Below are positions 8,732-16,516 of a DNA stretch of 64,000 bases, in pieces. Every line of letters begins with the position of its first letter. The first letter of the stretch is position 1. Source of the stretch: Thermodesulfovibrionia bacterium (lineage in GTDB: Bacteria > Nitrospirota > Thermodesulfovibrionia > UBA6902). Below the pieces are notes generated by a model. It did not search any database. It had not been told where the DNA came from and worked only from the letters and a program-made list of their open reading frames with translations. The stretch covers positions 271,987 through 335,986 of the forward strand of contig JAUSMY010000056.1 in the NCBI GenBank assembly GCA_030646035.1, written 5' to 3'. The translations under genes and the position numbers were made by a program.

Positions 8732-10078
8732 ATGGATTACAGAGAGTATAAAGAACGCATCGGAGGCATTAACCACTGGCTGTTTGCGCAGGATGATTTC
8801 AAACATCTTATTTCACGCACATTCCGCGGAGAAGAATATTCCAATGTCATTAACGGCTCAGGGGTCGTAAAGGGAGAGCAGAAATTTCCAAAGGGATATC
8901 AGGATGTGATCATACCCGAACTTAAACGCAGGTCTGATTTTCTGAGCGAGATACCGGCTCTAAAGGATGTTAAGCCTGCTGACTCAAAGGTACTGACCGT
9001 TCTGGTTGGTGACAAAGACGATCCGAAAGTCGCAGCATCAAGAAGCTACGTCGGTATGAAATCAGCCACAACAAAGATGTCAGGCCTCTCCAGCATGCTC
9101 GAAGAATTCCCTTCTACTGTCACAGCTTCTGAAATGTACAAAAAGCTTGAGCAGTGGAACAATGACAAATCCATATCCATCTTAATGTTCCAGCTTCCAT
9201 TCGGCGGCAAGGCAGGAGAGACGATTGATACAACCGCTCTCTGCAACCGTATCAATGTAGCAAAGGACGGCGACGGGCTTAATCAGGTCACGCTGGGACT
9301 TATGTCATTGGGCGCGGAACGCTATTATGATTGCTGCACTCCAAGAGGCATGGTGGATCTGTCAAGCGTCTACCTCGTCAGAGAGAAAGGAGCCAGGCTT
9401 CGCCCGGACGGCATAGCCAGCTTCGCAGGACTTGAGGTTGTAGTAGCAGGCAGAAGCAATATCGTCGGAGAACCTCTCTTTAATCTATTAAAGCGCTTTG
9501 ACGCAACGGTATTAGGGCCCTTGCATACAAAGACAGGTTCAGGCGGCGCTTCTGATAAAGAAACACAGCGTAGAATTTATATTGAACTTTCAAAACGCGC
9601 TGATATAATCTTCGGCTGCATGGGATTTCACCCTTACAAAGTTCATTCTGACACAGAATACTTCTTTACCCCTGAGATGGTTAAGCAGGGATGCCTGATA
9701 ATAGACGCATCCACATCATTCAGAAAAGACGGCAAATCGCCTTATGGTGATGTTGACCCTGCTGCGCGCTCTAAAGCTGCTGCATTCACTCTGGAGACCG
9801 GCGGCGTCGGCCCTGCTACGGTCACCAAACTTGTGCATCAGGGATGGCTCGGCATGCTGTACCAGAATATAGATAAGGTCAGAAAGGCAGTTGAAGACAA
9901 CAGGTCAATTACTGTTTCAACTTTTACAAAACTTCTTGCCTCTTATGCAGGCTCAAGTGAATCTGATGCAGCAGTCAATGCTGAAAAACTATTTAATAGA
10001 GCGATACATCCTGACAGCCATCCTGTGCATGCTGTTGACGCGCTTGAGGCGATACTTCCTGCTTTGATGACAAAATAA
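8732..10078 (+). CDS. folD: Long, divergent FolD-type methylene-THF dehydrogenase/methenyl-THF cyclohydrolase
   Basis: FolD interconverts 10-formyl-THF, methenyl-THF and methylene-THF. FolD blocks appear in order but diverged: YVGMKSATTKMSG (catalytic Tyr/Lys block), QLPFGG for QLPLP, KDGDGLNQ for KDVDG, CTPRGM, VVVAGRSNIVGEP for the nucleotide loop, LIIDAST, GDVDPA and ETGGVGPATV. The protein is 448 residues against about 285 in usual FolD. The extra length is an N-terminal region of about 95 residues, a lengthened middle and a C-terminal tail of about 60 residues. AGGAGG precedes the ATG. It shares a promoter type with fhs and stands 20 bp before folE. Cofactor preference cannot be judged by eye. 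Confidence 0.85.
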   Translation: MDYREYKERIGGINHWLFAQDDFKHLISRTFRGEEYSNVINGSGVVKGEQKFPKGYQDVIIPELKRRSDFLSEIPALKDVKPADSKVLTVLVGDKDDPKVAASRSYVGMKSATTKMSGLSSMLEEFPSTVTASEMYKKLEQWNNDKSISILMFQLPFGGKAGETIDTTALCNRINVAKDGDGLNQVTLGLMSLGAERYYDCCTPRGMVDLSSVYLVREKGARLRPDGIASFAGLEVVVAGRSNIVGEPLFNLLKRFDATVLGPLHTKTGSGGASDKETQRRIYIELSKRADIIFGCMGFHPYKVHSDTEYFFTPEMVKQGCLIIDASTSFRKDGKSPYGDVDPAARSKAAAFTLETGGVGPATVTKLVHQGWLGMLYQNIDKVRKAVEDNRSITVSTFTKLLASYAGSSESDAAVNAEKLFNRAIHPDSHPVHAVDALEAILPALMTK

Positions 10079-10098
10079 GATAATCTGTTTTATATTAC

Positions 10099-10671
10099 GT
10101 GGCAAACATGGATAGAAAGAAGATTGAAAAAGGCATAAGGCTGGTTCTTGAAGGCATCGGGGAAGACACCGAAAGGCCCGGGCTCAAGGATACGCCGCAG
10201 CGCATCGCCATACTCTATGAAGAGATCTTCGCAGGCCTCTCCACGCCGGATGATGAGATTCTTAAACCAATAGAGGGTGAAAGCCATGACGAGATGGTGC
10301 TTCTTAAAAATATCCCATTCTATTCAGTATGCGAGCATCATCTTCTTCCTTTTATAGGCAAGGCGCATGTCGCCTATATCCCTTCAGGCGGAAAGATCGT
10401 CGGTTTAAGTGAACTGGCAAAAGCGGTTGAACTCTTTGCCAAGAGGCCCACGGTGCAGGAACGGCTTACAACCCAGCTTGCCGACCTTATAATGAAGAAA
10501 TTAAAACCAAAAGGCGCGATGGTGATCATTGACGCGGAGCACCTCTGCCTTTCCATGCGCGGGCTTAAGAAGTCAGGAGCGAGCACAGTCACATCAGCCG
10601 TCAGAGGGATCTTCAGGACCAAGGAATCTACAAGGATGGAGCTTCTGGAGCTTATCAAGCAGAACAATTAA
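10099..10671 (+). CDS. folE: GTP cyclohydrolase I
   Basis: This enzyme converts GTP to 7,8-dihydroneopterin triphosphate, the first step of tetrahydrofolate synthesis, and so supplies the pathway cofactor. The zinc and active-site block [20 protein letters not shown] (about residues 75-94), [10 protein letters not shown] and the later [11 protein letters not shown] with the third zinc ligand are present. The length of 190 residues is normal for type I. The GTG at 10099 gives the longest frame; an ATG at 10108 is equally possible, and neither has a clear ribosome-binding site. It follows folD by 20 bp and probably shares its transcript. Confidence 0.94.
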   Translation: MANMDRKKIEKGIRLVLEGIGEDTERPGLKDTPQRIAILYEEIFAGLSTPDDEILKPIEGESHDEMVLLKNIPFYSVCEHHLLPFIGKAHVAYIPSGGKIVGLSELAKAVELFAKRPTVQERLTTQLADLIMKKLKPKGAMVIIDAEHLCLSMRGLKKSGASTVTSAVRGIFRTKESTRMELLELIKQNN

Positions 10672-10704
10672 ACCGGCCCATATTTCAGGCATAAGGAGTG
10701 AAAA

Positions 10705-11373
10705 ATGATAATCACCAAGAAACGCGACTTTAAGGCTTTGCTGGAAAATATCGCAGACTACAAAAGTTTCTTTCTCATCGGCTGTTCCGAGTGCGCTTCA
10801 CTCTGCGGAACAGGCGGCGAACCAGAACTCGCAGCGCTTAAAATAGCGCTTGAAGCTGAGGGAAAGACCGTCACCGGAACCATGCTTCCTAAGACAGGAT
10901 GCCAGACGCTCGGCACAAAGATCGAGTTAAAAAAAGATAAAGATTCATGCGCTGCTGCTGATGCCATAATCGTCATGTCCTGCGGAGCAGGCACACAGTC
11001 AGCCGTTGAGATATTCCCTGACAAACCCGTATTCCCGTCCAACGATACGCTCTTTCTCGGCAACATGACAAGGTTTCAGATGTTCGATGAAAGATGCTCC
11101 CTGTGCGGCGAGTGCATACTTGATAAGACAGGCGGCATCTGCCCTGTCACCGCATGCCCCAAGGGGCTTCTGAACGGCCCCTGCGGCGGGACGAATGAAG
11201 GCAAATGCGAGGTCAGCCCGGACATAGAGTGCGCGTGGGTAAGGATATATAACAGGATGAAGAAGACCAACAGGCTTGAAGATTTCAAAAAGACGCTCAG
11301 CCCGAAGAACTGGTCAGCCAGCAGAAAGCCCGCTACCCTTAATACCCGTGAGAAAGAGGAGGTAAAAAAGTGA
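10705..11373 (+). CDS. metV: MetV: zinc/iron-sulfur partner of methylenetetrahydrofolate reductase
   Basis: MetV forms a complex with MetF in acetogens and related anaerobes and is needed for electron delivery to the flavin enzyme. The C-terminal half carries the MTHFR_C Cys motif: CSLCGEC, then CPVTACPKGLLNGPCGGT and KCEVSPDIECAW (about residues 131-178). The N-terminal half contains FLIGCSECASLCGTGGE with further cysteines. At 222 residues it matches MetV proteins. A GGAG site lies upstream of the ATG. Its last codons overlap the metF start by GTGA, so the pair is coupled. Confidence 0.9.
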   Translation: MIITKKRDFKALLENIADYKSFFLIGCSECASLCGTGGEPELAALKIALEAEGKTVTGTMLPKTGCQTLGTKIELKKDKDSCAAADAIIVMSCGAGTQSAVEIFPDKPVFPSNDTLFLGNMTRFQMFDERCSLCGECILDKTGGICPVTACPKGLLNGPCGGTNEGKCEVSPDIECAWVRIYNRMKKTNRLEDFKKTLSPKNWSASRKPATLNTREKEEVKK

Positions 11374-12251
11374 GCCTTAGAGACGCCCTTAATTCCGGAA
11401 AATTTGTTGTAACAGCAGAAGTCGGCCCTCCAAAGGGCACTGATATAAAGAAGATACTCCATGAATCAGAGTTGCTCAAAGGGAAAGTGGATGCCCTGAA
11501 CGTAACGGATAACCAGTCTGCCGTCATGCGCATCAGCTCTGTCTCATTCTGCAAACTCCTTCTTGAAATGGGGCATGAGCCTATCCTCCAGATGACTTGC
11601 CGCGACAGAAACCGCATCGGGCTTCAGTCAGACCTGTTAGGCGCGAGTATACTCGGAATAAAGAATGTCCTCTGCATGACCGGCGACCATCCTAATGCAG
11701 GCGACCATAAAGAGGCAAAACCTGTATATGACATCGAGTCTGTCCAGCTTCTTCAGATAGTAGCCGGTCTTAATGCAGGCAAAGATATGATGGGTAATGA
11801 GCTTAAAGGCGCGACCGATTTTTATCAGGGCGCTGTTGTCACACCTGAGTCCAATCCGATTGAGCCGCAGCTTATGAAGTTTGAAAAGAAGATAGCGGCA
11901 GGAGCGAACTTCTTCCAGACACAGGCGATATATGACATAGACAAGTTCAAGGATTTTATGAATTACTCAAGGCAATTCCCTGTTAAGATACTTGCCGGAT
12001 TAGTTCTCCTGAAGAGCGCTGGCATGGCTAACTTCATGAACAAGTTCGTTCCCGGAATTACCGTTCCTCAGAACCTTATCGATGAGTTAAAGGCAGCGGG
12101 CAAAGAAAAGGCTTTAGATGCAGGAATAGATATAATGGCAAGGCATATCAGACAGCTTAAGGATGAAAAGATCTGCGACGGCGTTCACATCATGGCGATC
12201 GGCGCGGAAGACAAAGTGCCTGAGATAATGGAGAGAGCCGGACTGCTTTAA
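11370..12251 (+). CDS. metF: Methylenetetrahydrofolate reductase, MetF subunit
   Basis: MetF reduces 5,10-methylene-THF to 5-methyl-THF, the last step of the methyl branch before transfer to the corrinoid protein. The flavin TIM-barrel blocks are visible: TAEVGPPKG, LQMTCRDRNRIGLQSDLLGA and LCMTGDHP near residue 110, then NFFQTQAIYD. At 293 residues it is the short catalytic form lacking the eukaryotic regulatory domain. The start is GTG at 11370, overlapping the metV stop, with GAGGT upstream. A stretch of palindromic repeats follows the stop. Confidence 0.95.
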   Translation: MSLRDALNSGKFVVTAEVGPPKGTDIKKILHESELLKGKVDALNVTDNQSAVMRISSVSFCKLLLEMGHEPILQMTCRDRNRIGLQSDLLGASILGIKNVLCMTGDHPNAGDHKEAKPVYDIESVQLLQIVAGLNAGKDMMGNELKGATDFYQGAVVTPESNPIEPQLMKFEKKIAAGANFFQTQAIYDIDKFKDFMNYSRQFPVKILAGLVLLKSAGMANFMNKFVPGITVPQNLIDELKAAGKEKALDAGIDIMARHIRQLKDEKICDGVHIMAIGAEDKVPEIMERAGLL

Positions 12252-12260
12252 GATTTCAGA

Positions 12261-12363
12261 AACTCCTCCCCCTCTTAAGTTAAGAGGGGGCAAGGGGGAG
12301 TTACTATAATAACCCCTCCTAACCTCCCCTTAAACTAAGAGGAGGAAATAAAGGCAAGGGGTT
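12261..12363. repeat. Two adjacent palindromic intergenic repeats (CCCCTCTTA type)
   Basis: Two elements sit back to back after metF, at 12261-12302 and 12311-12363. Each has a central hairpin (CCCCCTCTTA with TAAGAGGGGG; CCTCCCCTTA with TAAGAGGAGG) and outer arms AACTCC/GGAGTT or AACCCCT/AGGGGTT. They are not identical but share the same plan. Related copies are at 13638 and 47255. They may act as terminators for metF. They are probably a dispersed non-coding repeat family. Confidence 0.7.
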
Positions 12364-12376
12364 CTACGCATTATTC

Positions 12377-12655
12377 TCAACCGAAAATGTTGTAATTGTA
12401 AATTTGATTGTAATGGCCTATGAAGCGGAATTCAACCACATCTTTCCCTGTAAATCTAAATACGATTCTGTAGTGGATATCAATTCTGAAACTCCAGACA
12501 TCATGACCTTTTGGATGAAGTTTTTCTGTTCTGAGGATGGGATTAAAGGGATTCTCCCTGAATAATTTTGTCTTCTCGTCAGCTTTAATCCTAATCTTTA
12601 TCGGAAGTTTAAGAAACAACTCATCGAATGTTGCAGTAGTATATATCTCTGTCAT
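12377..12655 (-). CDS. RelE/ParE-superfamily toxin, mRNA-interferase-like
   Basis: This 92-residue protein has the compact RelE/ParE fold signature: an N-terminal helix pair (FDELFLKLPIKIRIKADEK), then HPKGHDVWSFRIDIHYRIV and FRFTGKDVVEFRFIGHYNQIY. RelE-type toxins cleave mRNA on the ribosome and are neutralised by a cognate antitoxin. The Trp-Ser-Phe-Arg-Ile and Tyr-Arg-Ile-Val-Phe strands and the terminal His-Tyr pattern match the YoeB/RelE-like subgroup. It starts 5 bp after the antitoxin stop. It lies in a repeat-rich accessory patch, as such modules often do. Confidence 0.8.
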   Translation of the reverse strand: MTEIYTTATFDELFLKLPIKIRIKADEKTKLFRENPFNPILRTEKLHPKGHDVWSFRIDIHYRIVFRFTGKDVVEFRFIGHYNQIYNYNIFG

Positions 12656-12660
12656 GCCTT

Positions 12661-12861
12661 CTATGCGATTTCAAGCAGAGATTTTCTCTTTATTGTACGG
12701 CCTGCTTTATGATCTGCTTCTGATTTTTTCAGTGTCTCGATAAAATCCTTTTTATAAAGACCGACAGCATTACAGAACATCTCATAATTTTCTTTTGTTA
12801 TTTCAAACTTGACCTTATCTTTTGTTACTCTCTTAATTTCGGCAGACAATGTTTTTTGCAT
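12661..12861 (-). CDS. Antitoxin partner of the RelE-like toxin
   Basis: The 66-residue start at 12861 (MQKTLSAEIKRV) is chosen over a longer frame to 12990 because GGAGGTG lies 7 nt upstream and the longer N-terminus is not gene-like. The product is charged and helical with Lys-rich segments, as in small antitoxins. It is immediately upstream of the toxin gene in the usual antitoxin-first order. I do not recognise a specific DNA-binding family; the call rests mainly on size and context. Confidence 0.68.
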   Translation of the reverse strand: MQKTLSAEIKRVTKDKVKFEITKENYEMFCNAVGLYKKDFIETLKKSEADHKAGRTIKRKSLLEIA

Positions 12862-12952
12862 ATCAGCACCTCCGGTTTTATTATACAATTTTTGCAGATT
12901 GTAATTGCTAAGAGGAGGAATAAAGACAAGATGCCTGCGAGTGCAGGCTGCA

Positions 12953-13441
12953 CTATTTTCCGAGATAAGCCCGCTCGATTGCGAACTCAATTTGGGTTCC
13001 CTGCAACGCAGAAATATCTTTTAGACTTTCGATATAGACCCGGTAATCGCCGGGGGACATCTTAAAATTAATAATGATTCCATGAAATCTGTCAACGGAA
13101 ATTCCAGCATACTGCAACTCTGATACCTCTTTATCCAGAATCGTTTTTTCACCCGTAGTATCGATTTGCGCGACTCGAATTCGCAGCGGAATGGGGATGC
13201 CGTCACTATACTTGAAATGACCAGCCAGCCTGGCGACACGCTCAAAATCACCCTTCTTGAACCCAACCCGCAAAGTGAAGCTGTATGTATCACTCTTTTC
13301 GATACGGAAATAGCTTTCGATCTTTGTTCCAGCCTTCTGCACCTCAAACGGCATAATGATCGGGGGCGTTGGCAGATGCCTGCACGCAGACAGTACTGGC
13401 AACATAATAAACAGCATTAATAATCGTCGCCTGATATTCAT
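12953..13441 (-). CDS. Small lipoprotein of unknown function (possibly DUF5625-like)
   Basis: Choosing the ATG at 13441 gives a good lipoprotein signal peptide: MNIRRRLLMLFIMLPVLSAC, with lipobox VLSAC and Cys20 as the lipidation site. The mature part (about 142 residues) looks all-beta, with MPFEVQKAGTKIESYFRIEK and RVGFKKGDFERVARLAG. This recalls DUF5625-type lipoproteins, but I am not certain. A longer frame starts at 13546 but would bury the signal peptide. It probably sits in the inner or outer membrane leaflet facing the periplasm. It is monocistronic, just upstream of the toxin-antitoxin pair. Base composition is unremarkable. Confidence 0.7.
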   Translation of the reverse strand: MNIRRRLLMLFIMLPVLSACRHLPTPPIIMPFEVQKAGTKIESYFRIEKSDTYSFTLRVGFKKGDFERVARLAGHFKYSDGIPIPLRIRVAQIDTTGEKTILDKEVSELQYAGISVDRFHGIIINFKMSPGDYRVYIESLKDISALQGTQIEFAIERAYLGK

Positions 13442-13637
13442 GAAGTTGCAAAGTTGCGTCGTGATTTTTGTATCTATCATTTTCTGACTCATGTCTTTAA
13501 AGCTCATAATGAATGTAATCATAATATTTATTAGAATTTTAAACAAGAACTTTTTTACAGCAGAAATTTATATTGTCAATATTTGTAACCCGTGCCTCTT
13601 ATTTCGTAAAATAGGCGCATGGCATTAGGGAGCAACA

Positions 13638-13672
13638 CACCCCTAATCCCCTCTTGATAGAGGGGAATTAAA
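13638..13672. repeat. Palindromic repeat upstream of lgt (ACACCCCT-CCCCTCTTG family)
   Basis: ACACCCCTAATCCCCTCTTG is followed by ATAGAGGGGAATTAA, with an inner hairpin CCCCTCT/AGAGGGG. The reverse complement of 47255-47289 follows the same pattern (ACACCCCT, CCCCTCTTG, TAGAGGGGAA), so these are two copies of one family. Confidence 0.7.
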
Positions 13673-13689
13673 ATAACTTACAGGAAATC

Positions 13690-14526
13690 ATGAACAACTT
13701 CACTGACTTCTGGCAGCATATACCGGAGCACATCAACCCTAACATCATAGCTATCGGCCAGTTTCAGATCCGCTATTACGGAATGATGTACATCGTCGCG
13801 TTCGCCATTGTCTATCTCCTTGTAATAAAGAGGGTCAAAGGTGAAGGATTCAGTTTTACAAAAGAGACTATACAGGATGCCTTTGTCTGGATGATCGTCG
13901 GCCTTATGGCAGGAGGAAGGCTCGGGTATGTATTGTTTTACAATCTGAATTATTACCTCTCGCACCCGCTTGAGATATTTCTCCCATTCTCATTTGAGAA
14001 CGGCATTCAATTCATCGGCATTGCGGGAATGTCATACCATGGTGGACTCGTAGGGCTCATAACAGCCGCCCTGCTCTTCTGTAGAAAAAGGAAGATCGAT
14101 TTCTGGTATTTCACAGACCTCTTTGCCCCTGTAGCTCCTCTCGGCTACACATTCGGAAGGATCGGCAACTTCATTAACGGCGAGCTTTACGGCAGAGAGA
14201 CAACTGCTGCGTGGGGGATGTACTTTCCGCTTGATTCAGATACCTTGCTCAGGCATCCGTCACAGCTGTATGAAGCATTTTTTGAGGGGTTAATCCTCTT
14301 TATCATTCTATGGAGCGTACGCAAAAAGAGTCCGTTCAATGGATTTCTCCTGTCGCTGTATTTAATAGGGTACGGGCTTGTCAGGTTTGTCATAGAATTC
14401 TTCAGGCAGCCCGATCCCCAGCTCGGATTCATCCTCGGCCCTTTAAGCATGGGGCAGGCGCTATGCCTGACAATGATAATTTGTGGTGCAGCGATATATT
14501 TCATAAGAAGCGGCAGTAAGGCATAG
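13690..14526 (+). CDS. lgt: Prolipoprotein diacylglyceryl transferase
   Basis: Lgt transfers diacylglycerol from phosphatidylglycerol to the lipobox cysteine of prolipoproteins. Several hydrophobic helices, GGRLGYVLFYNL, the GMSYHGGLVG segment with the essential histidine, and the Lgt signature GRIGNFINGELYGR (about residues 157-170) are all present. The length of 278 residues is normal. CAGGAA lies 5 nt upstream of the ATG. Its presence fits the several lipoproteins in this window. Confidence 0.95.
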   Translation: MNNFTDFWQHIPEHINPNIIAIGQFQIRYYGMMYIVAFAIVYLLVIKRVKGEGFSFTKETIQDAFVWMIVGLMAGGRLGYVLFYNLNYYLSHPLEIFLPFSFENGIQFIGIAGMSYHGGLVGLITAALLFCRKRKIDFWYFTDLFAPVAPLGYTFGRIGNFINGELYGRETTAAWGMYFPLDSDTLLRHPSQLYEAFFEGLILFIILWSVRKKSPFNGFLLSLYLIGYGLVRFVIEFFRQPDPQLGFILGPLSMGQALCLTMIICGAAIYFIRSGSKA

Positions 14527-14540
14527 CATAGATTTGTCTG

Positions 14541-14549
14541 TGTTATAAT
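14541..14549 (+). promoter_or_regulatory. Extended -10 promoter element before the FKBP gene
   Basis: TGTTATAAT carries a perfect TATAAT (14544-14549) with an upstream TG. It begins 15 bp after the lgt stop and 41 bp before the FKBP start codon. No good -35 hexamer is visible, as expected for extended -10 promoters. Confidence 0.5.
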
Positions 14550-14589
14550 CAATGATAAAATAATAATCAGTATTTGGAGGGCAGGATAA

Positions 14590-15021
14590 ATGATTGCAAA
14601 GAGCGGCGATAAGGTTAAGGTTCACTATACGTTAAAAGATATAAATAATGAGGTGTTAGAGTCTTCGCGTGAAACTCATCCTTTAGAGTTCACTCTTGGC
14701 GATAAACATGTCATCCCCGGGTTTGATAAGGGCGTGACCGGCATGAAGGTCGGAGAGTCAAAGACAGTCCATATACCATTCCTTGAGGCTTACGGCGCGA
14801 GGAATGAAGCGATGATATTTGAATTTGATAAAAGCAAAGCGCCCGAACAGTTTGACCCGTCGATCGGGCAGACTGTAAAACTCCACAGGGCTGACGGGAT
14901 GCCGGTCATGGCAACGGTTATCGGAAAAACCCCAAAAGGATTTATGATGGATACAAATCATCCCCTTGCAGGCAAAGACCTTACATTCGATTTGGAGCTG
15001 GTAGAAATTATTACTGAGTAG
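14590..15021 (+). CDS. FKBP-type (SlyD-like) peptidyl-prolyl cis-trans isomerase
   Basis: This 143-residue cytoplasmic foldase begins VKVHYTLKDINNEVLESS and contains PLEFTLGDKHVIPGFDKGV, the FKBP active-site strand, followed by an insert-in-flap chaperone domain (about residues 70-125). Unlike E. coli SlyD it has no His/Cys-rich metal-binding tail. GGAGG lies 10 nt upstream of the ATG. It is followed 17 bp later by panB. The family assignment is firm, the exact client set unknown. Confidence 0.92.
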   Translation: MIAKSGDKVKVHYTLKDINNEVLESSRETHPLEFTLGDKHVIPGFDKGVTGMKVGESKTVHIPFLEAYGARNEAMIFEFDKSKAPEQFDPSIGQTVKLHRADGMPVMATVIGKTPKGFMMDTNHPLAGKDLTFDLELVEIITE

Positions 15022-15038
15022 CATAAAAGATAAATACC

Positions 15039-15839
15039 ATGTCATCAATTACTATCACGGATATCATTAACAAAAAACGCAGCGGCAGCAAGATCACAAT
15101 GCTTACCGCCTATGACTACCCTTTTGCCCAAATAGTTGACGAGGCAGGTATAGATATGATCCTTGTAGGAGACTCTCTGGGAATGGTGGTTCAGGGACTT
15201 GAGAATACACTGCCTGTAACAATGGATGAGATGATATACCATACAAAGATGGTATCCAGGGCATCAAAAAATGCGATGGTGATCGGGGACATGCCTTTCA
15301 TGTCATATCAGGCATCTATCGAAGAAGCGGTAAGAAATGCCGGAAGATTTCTCAAAGAGGCCGGAGCATCTGCAGTCAAGATCGAGGGGGGAGCCGAGGT
15401 TGCCGACCGCATAAAGGCGATGACAAGGTCAGATATCCCTGTGATGGCGCACATAGGGCTTACGCCCCAGTCGATACACAGGATGGGCGGTTATAAGGTG
15501 CAGGGCAAGACCGAAGCGGCAGCGGCAAAGCTTATTGATGAGGCTGTAATTGCAGAAGATGCAGGCGCATTTTCTTTACTGCTTGAAGCCATACCGATGG
15601 AGCTTGCAAAAAAGATCACTGAAAGACTTTCAATACCTACCATTGGGATAGGCGCGGGGCCTTACTGCGATGGACAGGTGCTCGTGCTCCATGATGTGAT
15701 CGGACTTTTTGAGAGATTTACGCCGAAGTTTGTAAAGAGATATGCAAATATTAAAAATGATGTATTGATCGCAGTAAAAAGTTTCAAAACAGATGTTGAA
15801 AAAGGTTCATTCCCATCTGACAAGGAGAGCTTCAAGTAG
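15039..15839 (+). CDS. panB: 3-methyl-2-oxobutanoate hydroxymethyltransferase
   Basis: PanB adds a hydroxymethyl group from methylene-THF to 2-oxoisovalerate to make ketopantoate for coenzyme [32 protein letters not shown] with the Mg2+-binding aspartate near residue 48, [10 protein letters not shown] and AVKIEGG are intact. HIGLTPQS and [18 protein letters not shown] complete the signature. At 266 residues it is standard. The start has no obvious ribosome-binding site and may rely on coupling to the FKBP gene. It links pantothenate/CoA synthesis to the same folate pool used by the acetyl-CoA pathway. Confidence 0.96.
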   Translation: MSSITITDIINKKRSGSKITMLTAYDYPFAQIVDEAGIDMILVGDSLGMVVQGLENTLPVTMDEMIYHTKMVSRASKNAMVIGDMPFMSYQASIEEAVRNAGRFLKEAGASAVKIEGGAEVADRIKAMTRSDIPVMAHIGLTPQSIHRMGGYKVQGKTEAAAAKLIDEAVIAEDAGAFSLLLEAIPMELAKKITERLSIPTIGIGAGPYCDGQVLVLHDVIGLFERFTPKFVKRYANIKNDVLIAVKSFKTDVEKGSFPSDKESFK

Positions 15840-16031
15840 CTCTGCAATACCTTCATCTTATACCATCCTGACATCAGTTAACCCATGATTATACGTTTGC
15901 AACTATTGTCTGCGTCACTAATGTGAAATTCTTTTTTATAATCACCAAAAATAAAATGTTTTAGTAAAATATGTGGTGCACAAATTATTCTCAATCGTAT
16001 ATAATATATCCGTCTGATTAACAGGTGCGCT

Positions 16032-16352
16032 ATGGAAAGAAGAAATTCAGAAAGATATGACATCAATGTTGACGCCAATATTATCTATAACGACGTTATA
16101 GTTTTAGGGGTCATAGAGAACTTCTCTGACGACGGATTGGGCGTAAGATGTGTTTCAAACGAAGGCCTGAACCCTGTTGAAATAGGCGATATTATTAAGG
16201 TTGAATTTAAGATATTTTATGAAAACTTAGTATGTTTTCCATGTGAGGTAAGGTGGAAAAAAGAATTCAACGATTCGGTGCAGGGTTCTATATTGAGGAT
16301 CGGGATGGAGCACCTGAAAGCTGAAGATAATACTCCCATGATCTGCCGATGA
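16032..16352 (+). CDS. PilZ domain protein, predicted cyclic-di-GMP receptor
   Basis: This 106-residue single-domain protein has the two PilZ ligand motifs: an Arg-rich RRNSERYD at residues 3-10 (RxxxR) and ENFSDDGLGV near residue 33, fitting the D/NxSxxG motif. PilZ domains bind cyclic di-GMP and change the activity of a partner. AGGTG precedes the ATG and a TATAAT at 16000-16005 is a possible -10. It stands alone, but the window also encodes a diguanylate cyclase and a GGDEF/EAL protein. The target is unknown. Confidence 0.85.
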   Translation: MERRNSERYDINVDANIIYNDVIVLGVIENFSDDGLGVRCVSNEGLNPVEIGDIIKVEFKIFYENLVCFPCEVRWKKEFNDSVQGSILRIGMEHLKAEDNTPMICR

Positions 16353-16431
16353 TCCATATGTAACAAAAAAGTTATACGCTTTATAATCTCCCCGGATCTC
16401 CTTACACTATTAATTGTTTATCTCCTCAATT

Positions 16432-16459
16432 TTGTTGCCCGCCCCCATAATGTTAAAAT
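16432..16459 (+). promoter_or_regulatory. Predicted promoter of the PhnD-like/GGDEF-EAL pair
   Basis: TTGTTG (16432-16437) is followed after 16 bp by TAAAAT (16454-16459), with extended -10 TG at 16451-16452. It lies 57 bp upstream of the chosen start at 16517. Moderate match by eye. Confidence 0.4.
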
Positions 16460-16516
16460 AATTTGTATTTGATATATTAAGTGAGAATAAATCTAAAGTT
16501 AAAGAGGTGTCTACCC

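Noticed and set aside
12661..12990. 109-aa version of the antitoxin
   Set aside because: The extra 43 N-terminal codons have no ribosome-binding site, whereas the internal ATG at 12861 has GGAGGTG at proper distance.
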